A stretch of DNA of 64,000 bases from an uncultured Pelagibacteraceae bacterium (GTDB lineage: Bacteria > Pseudomonadota > Alphaproteobacteria > Pelagibacterales > Pelagibacteraceae). A program made the position numbers and the translations under genes. This document shows, in pieces, positions 57,920 through 64,000 of the stretch. Numbering within the stretch: position 1 is the first letter of the stretch; each line of letters opens with the position of its first letter. The notes beneath the pieces were generated by a model, which did no database searches, was not told where the DNA came from, and saw nothing but the letters and a program-made list of their open reading frames with translations. The stretch is from NCBI GenBank assembly GCA_902599995.1, contig CACKHN010000004.1, forward strand, positions 1 to 64,000, read 5' to 3'.

Positions 57920-59500
57920 TTGAGCCAAAAAATTTACAAAACTAGTTTTATTTTACTATTTATTTATTTAATAACAGGTATCTACTTAAGTTTAAATGTG
58001 GGTATATCTCACGATGAATATCATGAGCAATTAAATTGGGAAATTAATTTTAAAGCGATAAAAAACTTTTTTGAAACTGGAACTTATCAAGAATTACTTC
58101 AGTATAAAGATAGATATCATGGTGTTGGTTTTAATCTATTGAGCCAACCTTTTCAGTACTTAATTAAGGATTTTTTATTAAAATATTTAGATTTAAATGA
58201 ATATGGGTCCATTTTAATATCAAAGCATACAATAGTTTTTATTTTATTTTTTATATCAGGATTATTTTTTTACAGAATATGTTTATTATTTTATAATGAT
58301 AAAAGATTTGCATTAATCTCTTTATTTTTATTTTTATTATATCCTTATTTTTTTGGACATTCTTTGATGAATCCTAAAGATATTCCATTTCTATCATTTT
58401 GGATTATCAGCACTTATATTTTATGTAAAATAATTCAAAAACTTCACAATGACCAAGAAGTTCCCATTAAATATATAGTTTATTTTGCCATATCTACTTC
58501 ATTTCTTATTTCAATAAGAATTGTTGGAATTTTAATTTTATTACAATTTTTTATTTTTATTTTTACTTTTATTGAAATTAAAAAAGCAAGTTTTTTAAAT
58601 GTATTTAAAAATAATATTAAAAATCTTTTAATATTAATATTTACCATTATTTTTTTTACTTACCTGTTAAATCCTATATTCTGGCACGATCCGAAAGAAA
58701 TAATCAATTCCTTTAAATGGATGAGCAAATATCAACAAGATGTTAGCACTTTGACACTTGGTGAATATATGAAAGCACTTAATTTGCCAGCAAGTTACTA
58801 TTTTATATGGTTGTTTTTTAAATTACCAATTTTAATAATTTTAGGCATTTTTTTATTTCCTTTAATAGAGAAAAAATTCAATCAAAATAACTTAAATAAA
58901 ATATTAACTATTTCACTAATTTTAACTTGTTTAATAATTTTATTTCTTTTTATCTTGTTTGATGTTGCAATCTATAATGAGATTAGACATATAATGTTTT
59001 TGGTTCCATTAATGTTTCTAGTCTCACTAAATCATTTATATTTGTGGAGTAAAAATTTTTTTTATATTTCAGGTATTTTAGTAATTATCTTTTTTGTGAT
59101 AGAAAATATTTCTGTAAGTCCATATCAATATACATGGATGAATTCGTTTTCTAAATTTTATAAAATAAATAAAAATTTTGAAGTAGACTATTGGGGAATA
59201 AGTAATAGAAATTTATATAGCTCTATTGCGAAACATGCCTCCAAGAACAATTTTGATAAGAGTAAATGTGTCTATGGAGATCTCTACTCAAACGTATTTT
59301 TAGAAAATAAAAAATTTAAATGTTTAAAAATGTATAGTGAATTGGATTCTGCAGAGGAGAGACCCTATTATGTGATGCAAAATCATAGAAATTTAAAAAG
59401 ATCTGATCCTAAAGATTGTCAACTAATAACCAGTGAAAATTATAGTTATTCATTTAGCAGTCAGGTTATTAATGTTGGAGCAGTATGGTATTGTAATTAA
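57920..59500 (+). CDS. GT-C fold (GT39-like) membrane glycosyltransferase
   Basis: The 526-residue protein has about 10 hydrophobic segments. After the first one comes NVGISHDEYHEQLNWEINF, where the Asp-Glu pair in the first outer loop is the usual catalytic or metal site of GT39/ArnT-type enzymes. GHSLMNPKDIPFLSFW is another loop typical of such proteins. These enzymes use polyprenyl-phosphate sugars on the periplasmic side. The start is TTG, directly after the rpsD stop. The end overlaps a convergent small gene by 4 bp. Confidence 0.7.
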   Translation: MSQKIYKTSFILLFIYLITGIYLSLNVGISHDEYHEQLNWEINFKAIKNFFETGTYQELLQYKDRYHGVGFNLLSQPFQYLIKDFLLKYLDLNEYGSILISKHTIVFILFFISGLFFYRICLLFYNDKRFALISLFLFLLYPYFFGHSLMNPKDIPFLSFWIISTYILCKIIQKLHNDQEVPIKYIVYFAISTSFLISIRIVGILILLQFFIFIFTFIEIKKASFLNVFKNNIKNLLILIFTIIFFTYLLNPIFWHDPKEIINSFKWMSKYQQDVSTLTLGEYMKALNLPASYYFIWLFFKLPILIILGIFLFPLIEKKFNQNNLNKILTISLILTCLIILFLFILFDVAIYNEIRHIMFLVPLMFLVSLNHLYLWSKNFFYISGILVIIFFVIENISVSPYQYTWMNSFSKFYKINKNFEVDYWGISNRNLYSSIAKHASKNNFDKSKCVYGDLYSNVFLENKKFKCLKMYSELDSAEERPYYVMQNHRNLKRSDPKDCQLITSENYSYSFSSQVINVGAVWYCN

Positions 59501-59763
59501 TTTTCCGAATTTTTTAATTCAATGGCTATTTTTTGGATAAATTCGTTAATTAATCTAGCATCTTCTTTAGAAAGATATCTCTCTTTTTTGATGGCTTTTT
59601 TAATTTCTTCTCTTAGTTTTTCTATACCTTCTTTTCTACCTTCTTTGCTAAGAAGAATTTCACTTTGTTCAGTGATTTGTTTAATTTGTCTTGAAATGGT
59701 AAATTCATAAATTACTACAATAGCAATTATAACGATAATAGTTTTATAAATGAATTGTTTCAT
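59497..59763 (-). CDS. Small membrane-anchored helical protein
   Basis: The 88-residue product has an N-terminal hydrophobic anchor (about residues 5-22, TIIVIIAIVVIYEFT). The rest is a charged helix that is likely coiled coil (ISRQIKQITEQSEILLSKEG, then REEIKKAIKKERYLSKEDA). No family is recognised. It lies downstream of grx4 by 19 bp on the same strand and overlaps the convergent GT-C gene by 4 bp. Confidence 0.55.
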   Translation of the reverse strand: MKQFIYKTIIVIIAIVVIYEFTISRQIKQITEQSEILLSKEGRKEGIEKLREEIKKAIKKERYLSKEDARLINEFIQKIAIELKNSEN

Positions 59764-59782
59764 TTTTTATGAAAACAAAATA

Positions 59783-60121
59783 TTAACTTTTACTTTTAAA
59801 ATTTACACCTTTGCTTTCAAATAGTTTAGCTAACTCTCCATTCTCAAACATTTCTTTAACAATATCACATCCACCAATAAATTCTTTTTTAACATATAAT
59901 TGAGGAATTGTAGGCCAGTCACTATAAACCTTAATACCTTCTCTAAGATTTTGATCTTCTAAAACATTTATTCCTTTAAATTTTACCTCTAAAACTTTTA
60001 AAATATTGGATGTGGCCATTGAAAATCCACATTGAGGAGCATCAGGTGTTCCTTTCATGAATAAGCAAATTTCGTTATTTTCAATTTCATTTTTTATTAA
60101 TTCTTTTGTTTGTTGGTCCAT
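59783..60121 (-). CDS. grxD: Monothiol glutaredoxin Grx4
   Basis: The 112-residue protein has CGFS at residues 31-34, the monothiol glutaredoxin site that holds a [2Fe-2S] cluster with glutathione. ICLFMKGTPDAPQCGFS and WPTIPQLYVKKEFIGGCDIV (cis-Pro and GG-D glutathione pocket) are typical. It delivers or senses iron-sulfur clusters in the cytoplasm. The bolA gene is 1 bp upstream in the same operon, matching the known Grx4-BolA complex. Confidence 0.95.
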   Translation of the reverse strand: MDQQTKELIKNEIENNEICLFMKGTPDAPQCGFSMATSNILKVLEVKFKGINVLEDQNLREGIKVYSDWPTIPQLYVKKEFIGGCDIVKEMFENGELAKLFESKGVNFKSKS

Positions 60122-60122
60122 T

Positions 60123-60353
60123 TTAATTTTCCTTTGTTTTGATTGCTAAAGCATGTAATTCGTTTCCCATTCTTCCTTTTAATGAGTTATAAACCATTTT
60201 ATGCTGTTCAATTTTACTCTTTCCAGAAAATTGAGATGAGGTAATAGTTGCAGAATAATGATTTCCATCACCAGCCAAATCTTGTATTTCAACAATTGCG
60301 TCTGGCATTGCCTCTTTTATTAAACTCTCAATCTCATTTAAATTCATCGCCAT
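60123..60353 (-). CDS. bolA: BolA-family protein
   Basis: The 76-residue protein has the BolA fold: LNEIESLIKEAMPDAIVEIQDLAGDGNHYSA then SQFSGKSKIEQHKMVYNSLKGRMGNELHALAI, both shown in part. The C-terminal His in ELHAL is the residue that ligates a shared iron-sulfur cluster with Grx4, encoded next. It starts at the base where purL ends, so purL-bolA-grx4 may be one transcript. Confidence 0.9.
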   Translation of the reverse strand: MAMNLNEIESLIKEAMPDAIVEIQDLAGDGNHYSATITSSQFSGKSKIEQHKMVYNSLKGRMGNELHALAIKTKEN

Positions 60354-62545
60354 TAGTTACTCATATATTCTTTTAACCACTTTGTATTAAACTCTTTTAA
60401 TTCGTCAATCGTAACTTTTGTCTTTTCATTCAAAAATAGCACATTTTCATTGATTGTTCCAAGTTCATCATAATGAACAGCATTTTTATTTAATATATTT
60501 AGGACTTTTTTTTGATCTTTTTTACTAATTTCTATTATGTATCTACCTTGATCTTCTGAAAAAAAATATTCTATTTCATTTATTAAATATTTAGGTTTTT
60601 TAAGATTAATACCTTTATTACCTTTAATACACATTTTTGATACAGCTGTAATTATTCCGCCTAAAGAAATATCATGTGCACTTTTAATAAAATTGTTATC
60701 CATCAACTTTAATAATGTTTCGCCATTATTTTTTTCATTAAAAAGATTTACTTCTGGCGGAGGACCATTTTTTTCATTTAATACAACTCTTGCAAATAAA
60801 CTTTGATCGATGTGTCCCTCGGTTTTGCCAATGACAAATACTATGTTATCAACTTCTTTAAAATCCATAGTGATCATTTTTGTATAATCCTTTAAGAGAC
60901 CGACACCACCTATAGATGGAGTGGGTTTAATCCCTTGGTCTTTTGTTTGATTGTAAAAAGAAACATTTCCAGACACCACAGGAAATTTTAAATAAGAACT
61001 AGCCTCCCCGATTCCTTGAACACATTCAACAAATTCACCCATATTTTCCTCATTTTCAGGGCTCCCAAAATTTAAACAATTTGTGATTGCAACAGGTTTT
61101 GCTCCAACAGATATTAAATTTCTAAAACTTTCACATACCACTTGTTTTCCTCCTGTTAAAGGATGTGCCCAACAATAAACCGCTGATGAGTCGACTGAGG
61201 CAGCCACTGCTTTGTTGGAACCGTGAACTCTGACAACACCCGAGTCTCCTCCAGGTTTTTGAATGGTATCTCCCATTACAGTATGATCGTATTGCTGCCA
61301 AATCCATTCTTTGCTACATACATTAGGATTAGCTAAAATTTTTTTTAAAACCTCAATTATTTTTAAATTATTAATTTCATCTTTGTTAATTTTATTTTTT
61401 TTGGGAAGTTTTGTTTTTTTCCATTTACGATCATACATTGGAGAATTTTCTACTAAAGTATTTACCGGAATATCAGCCACTCTTTCATTATCGTAATAAA
61501 GTTCAATTTTTTTTGATTTTGTTGTTTTTCCAATTATGGCAAAATCTAAGTTCCACTTATCAAATATTTTTTTAGCTTGTTCTTCTTTTCCATTTTCTAA
61601 AACAATCAACATCCTTTCCTGGCTTTCAGAGAGCATAATTTCATAAGGCGTCATTTTGCTTTCTCTACATGGAACCATGTTTAAATTAATTTCTATTCCA
61701 AGATTTCCTTTTGAAGCCATTTCTATACTTGATGAGGTGAGACCAGCTGCACCCATATCTTGAATGGCAATAATTGAGTCTCCAGCCATTAGTTCTAGAC
61801 ACGCTTCAAGTAAAAGTTTTTCTGTAAATGGATCACCTACTTGCACTGTGGGTTTTTTTTCTTCAATTTTGTCATCAAAACTAGCTGAAGCCATACTAGC
61901 ACCATGAATTCCATCACGACCAGTTTTTGATCCTACGTATATAACTGGTTTATTTAAACCTGCTGCTTTTGAATAAAAAATCTTATCTTTTTTAACTAAC
62001 CCTAAAGTCATCGCGTTAACTAAAATATTTCCGTTATAAGAGCTATCAAAACTAGTCTGTCCTGCTACTGTTGGAACACCCATGCAGTTTCCATAACCTC
62101 CTATTCCATGAACCACACCTCTTAAAAGATTTTTTGTTTTTTTATGTTGTGTTGAGCCAAAATGTATTGAATTTAAATTAGCTATAGGTCGTGCGCCCAT
62201 TGTAAATACATCCCTCATTATCCCACCTACTCCAGTCGCAGCACCTTGATAAGGTTCAATGAAAGAGGGGTGATTATGACTTTCAATTTTAAAGACAATT
62301 GCATCATTATCTCCAATATCTACAACACCAGCATTTTCTCCAGGTCCTTGAATAACTTGCTTACCCTTAGTGGGCAATTTTTTTAAATGTAGTCTTGAAG
62401 ATTTATAAGAACAGTGTTCATTCCACATTGCTGAAAAAATCCCTAATTCAGTGATATTTGGAATTCTTTTTAAAAGTTCACAAATTTTTTTATATTCATC
62501 TTTTTTTAATCCATGATCAATTGCTATTTTTTCGCTAACAATCAT
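60353..62545 (-). CDS. purL: Phosphoribosylformylglycinamidine synthase, large subunit (PurL)
   Basis: The 730-residue protein is the small-type PurL, the synthetase of the PurSQL complex in purine synthesis. N-terminal [40 protein letters not shown] (ATP/FGAR site), [12 protein letters not shown] and [19 protein letters not shown] are all present, with [13 protein letters not shown] in the second half. It overlaps purQ by 4 bp and ends one base into bolA. Confidence 0.96.
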   Translation of the reverse strand: MIVSEKIAIDHGLKKDEYKKICELLKRIPNITELGIFSAMWNEHCSYKSSRLHLKKLPTKGKQVIQGPGENAGVVDIGDNDAIVFKIESHNHPSFIEPYQGAATGVGGIMRDVFTMGARPIANLNSIHFGSTQHKKTKNLLRGVVHGIGGYGNCMGVPTVAGQTSFDSSYNGNILVNAMTLGLVKKDKIFYSKAAGLNKPVIYVGSKTGRDGIHGASMASASFDDKIEEKKPTVQVGDPFTEKLLLEACLELMAGDSIIAIQDMGAAGLTSSSIEMASKGNLGIEINLNMVPCRESKMTPYEIMLSESQERMLIVLENGKEEQAKKIFDKWNLDFAIIGKTTKSKKIELYYDNERVADIPVNTLVENSPMYDRKWKKTKLPKKNKINKDEINNLKIIEVLKKILANPNVCSKEWIWQQYDHTVMGDTIQKPGGDSGVVRVHGSNKAVAASVDSSAVYCWAHPLTGGKQVVCESFRNLISVGAKPVAITNCLNFGSPENEENMGEFVECVQGIGEASSYLKFPVVSGNVSFYNQTKDQGIKPTPSIGGVGLLKDYTKMITMDFKEVDNIVFVIGKTEGHIDQSLFARVVLNEKNGPPPEVNLFNEKNNGETLLKLMDNNFIKSAHDISLGGIITAVSKMCIKGNKGINLKKPKYLINEIEYFFSEDQGRYIIEISKKDQKKVLNILNKNAVHYDELGTINENVLFLNEKTKVTIDELKEFNTKWLKEYMSN

Positions 62546-63225
62546 TTTAAATTATTAATTAAGTTTTTAAAAAAAAGAGATCCATCTTCACCTGAAAGAG
62601 AAGTATCAATCATTCGCTCTGGATGAGGCATCATACCTAAAACATTTTTTGCTTTATTAAAAATTCCAGCAATATTTTTTATAGATCCATTAGGATTATA
62701 GAGTTGTCCTATTTTTCCACTTGGATCACAGTAATTGATTGCAACTTGAGCATTATCCTCAATTTCTTTCAATTGATCATTTGTACAAAAATAGTTTCCC
62801 TCATTATGTGCGATATGTAGTTTTAATACTGTATTATCAATATTTTTAAAATACGCATTATCTTTGTTATTAATTTTTACAAAAACATTTTTGCAAATAA
62901 ACTCTAAGTACTTATTTCTCAGCAAAGCACCAGGAACCAATCCTGTTTCAACTAGAATTTGGAAGCCATTACAAATACCCATTACCATTCCACCAGAATT
63001 TGCAAAATTAATTACTGATTTCATTATTTTAGATTTAGAGGCCATGCTTCCACATCTAAGATAGTCCCCATAAGAAAAACCACCAGGTAAAACTACCAAA
63101 TCACTCTTTGGTAATTCATCTTCTTGATGCCACACCATTTTATTTCTAAATCCAAATTTTTTTAAGGCAACATCCATATCTCTATCACAATTAGATCCTG
63201 GAAATGTAATGACTGATGATTTCAT
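62542..63225 (-). CDS. purQ: Phosphoribosylformylglycinamidine synthase, glutaminase subunit (PurQ)
   Basis: The 227-residue class I glutamine amidotransferase releases ammonia for Pur[56 protein letters not shown] (nucleophile Cys) and [11 protein letters not shown] (catalytic His and Glu) are standard. It overlaps purL by 4 bp and follows purS by 3 bp on the minus strand. Confidence 0.96.
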   Translation of the reverse strand: MKSSVITFPGSNCDRDMDVALKKFGFRNKMVWHQEDELPKSDLVVLPGGFSYGDYLRCGSMASKSKIMKSVINFANSGGMVMGICNGFQILVETGLVPGALLRNKYLEFICKNVFVKINNKDNAYFKNIDNTVLKLHIAHNEGNYFCTNDQLKEIEDNAQVAINYCDPSGKIGQLYNPNGSIKNIAGIFNKAKNVLGMMPHPERMIDTSLSGEDGSLFFKNLINNLK

Positions 63226-63228
63226 TAA

Positions 63229-63471
63229 TTATTGTACATCGATAATCCTGTAATTTTCAATTACAAGATTTGCCAAAAGTTTTTTACACATTTCTTCGAC
63301 TTTATCTTTTGCTTTCTTAGGATTAGTTTCTTGAGTGTCAATTTCAAAATATTTACCTTGCCTTACCTCATTGACCTCATTGAATCCCATTCCATCAAGA
63401 GCTTGATGAATAACTTTACCTTGTGGGTCTAAGACATCTTTTTTAAGCGTTACAATTACTGATATTTTCAT
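63229..63471 (-). CDS. purS: Phosphoribosylformylglycinamidine synthase subunit PurS
   Basis: The 80-residue protein has the PurS pattern [21 protein letters not shown], then [17 protein letters not shown] and [17 protein letters not shown]. It bridges PurQ and PurL in the heteromeric enzyme. It overlaps the purC gene by 4 bp, and purQ starts 3 bp after its end, keeping all subunits in one operon. Confidence 0.95.
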   Translation of the reverse strand: MKISVIVTLKKDVLDPQGKVIHQALDGMGFNEVNEVRQGKYFEIDTQETNPKKAKDKVEEMCKKLLANLVIENYRIIDVQ

Positions 63472-64000
63472 TTTCGTTTTCTTTTGATCGAGGATAATTT
63501 TGTTACATTTACTGCACTTAAATTAGATTGTTCGTGAAGAATACCAAGTCTTTTTGCAACTTCTGTGTATGCTGGGATCAGATCTCCTAAATCTTTTCTG
63601 AACCTGTCTTTATCTAATTTTTTATCAGTTAAACTGTCCCATAACCTGCATGTATCAGGACTTATTTCATCAGCTAAAATAATATCTTTTTTTCCATTGG
63701 AATTTAGCCTTCCAAATTCTAATTTGAAATCGATTAATTTAATACCCACCCCTCTAAACATACCAATCATAAAATCATTAATTCTTAAAATCATTTTTTT
63801 TACTTTTTCTATTTCTTTTTTAGATGCCCATTCAAACGCAATAATATGTTCTTCAGCAATTAAAGGATCGCCAAGTTTGTCATCTTTCAAGCAATATTCA
63901 ATCAATGGTTCTTTTAAAATAGTTCCATCTTCAATTCCAAGACGTTTTGTTAAAGATCCTGATGCAACATTTCTAACAATAAATTCAATAGGAATTATCT
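63468..64000 (-). CDS. purC: SAICAR synthetase (PurC), cut by window end
   Basis: The frame is open through the right edge of the window, so the N-terminus lies outside. The visible part reads [20 protein letters not shown] at the edge, then [30 protein letters not shown] and [15 protein letters not shown]. These are typical PurC motifs for ATP, aspartate and CAIR binding. It adds aspartate to CAIR. It overlaps purS by 4 bp, completing a purC-purS-purQ-purL operon. Confidence 0.95.
   Translation of the reverse strand, partial: IIPIEFIVRNVASGSLTKRLGIEDGTILKEPLIEYCLKDDKLGDPLIAEEHIIAFEWASKKEIEKVKKMILRINDFMIGMFRGVGIKLIDFKLEFGRLNSNGKKDIILADEISPDTCRLWDSLTDKKLDKDRFRKDLGDLIPAYTEVAKRLGILHEQSNLSAVNVTKLSSIKRKRK

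Noticed and set aside
1..64000. CRISPR arrays, rRNA genes, transposases and prophage structural genes
   Set aside because: No regularly spaced repeat array, rRNA sequence or recognisable transposase, integrase or phage protein was seen on either strand.

Overview
The window looks like a SAR11-type (Pelagibacterales) marine alphaproteobacterium. The DNA is strongly AT-rich and genes are packed with overlaps or gaps of a few bases. Transport and one-carbon or C3 metabolism dominate: a taurine-type ABC importer, TRAP and TTT importers, a dimethylglycine-dehydrogenase-like FAD/GcvT protein, methylcitrate-cycle genes and monothiol Grx4/BolA. Family assignments come from reading the protein sequences; no database search was run.

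Region by region. 52-1382: a protein with two winged-helix segments and a small tail-anchored protein. 1371-11276: a sulfonate/taurine-like block. tauA-tauB-tauC-like genes and an Ldh-family dehydrogenase are on the minus strand. An omega-amino-acid:pyruvate aminotransferase, alanine dehydrogenase and a FAD/GcvT dehydrogenase diverge from them. 11565-13200: a small island between two copies of a tRNA-Met (CAT) with its promoter. The left tRNA is decayed, five small unknown genes lie inside, and 11-bp-phased GATCACA repeats sit near both inner edges. 13202-15364: apt, a short MTA/SAH-type nucleosidase and a SpeD-SpeE fusion, which together can make spermidine and salvage the adenine of its by-product. 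15423-20134: an amino-acid ABC importer without an ATPase gene, DUF6165, a GT9 glycosyltransferase and a PrpF/GalD-type isomerase. 20284-23418: a TTT importer with fused TctA-TctB. 23415-31969: GT4, a thioredoxin-fold protein, gamma carbonic anhydrase, a tautomerase, an ExaC/AldB-type aldehyde dehydrogenase with DUF779, a GYD protein, a PNPOx-like protein, a hydroxyisobutyrate-dehydrogenase-like protein, MFS and rpoZ. 31973-39252: a CaiB-type CoA-transferase diverging from dctPQM-dusA-tauE-mcd, possibly a malonate route. 39249-46801: DUF2061, phosphomannomutase, nrdAB (preceded by a sequence matching the alphaproteobacterial LexA box), FkbM, prpC and prpB. 46863-57220: gph, a GlmU acetyltransferase half, glmS, class II DAHP synthase, nadE, cysS, cimA, DUF1989, trmJ and a lipoprotein. 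57302-64000: rpsD, a GT-C membrane protein, grx4-bolA and purL-purQ-purS-purC, with purC cut by the window end.

The most notable signals are four. (1) The tRNA-bracketed mini-island with phased repeats. (2) A hairpin between the binding-protein gene and the next transporter gene in four unrelated transport operons; three are terminator-like, and in one the next start codon directly follows the T-run. (3) A GTTC-N7-GTTC LexA-type box at the nrdAB promoter. (4) Unusual protein architectures: a TauC-like permease with about 430 extra N-terminal residues, SpeD-SpeE, TctA-TctB, a stand-alone GlmU acetyltransferase, and a lysine-rich leader in frame with the aldehyde dehydrogenase.
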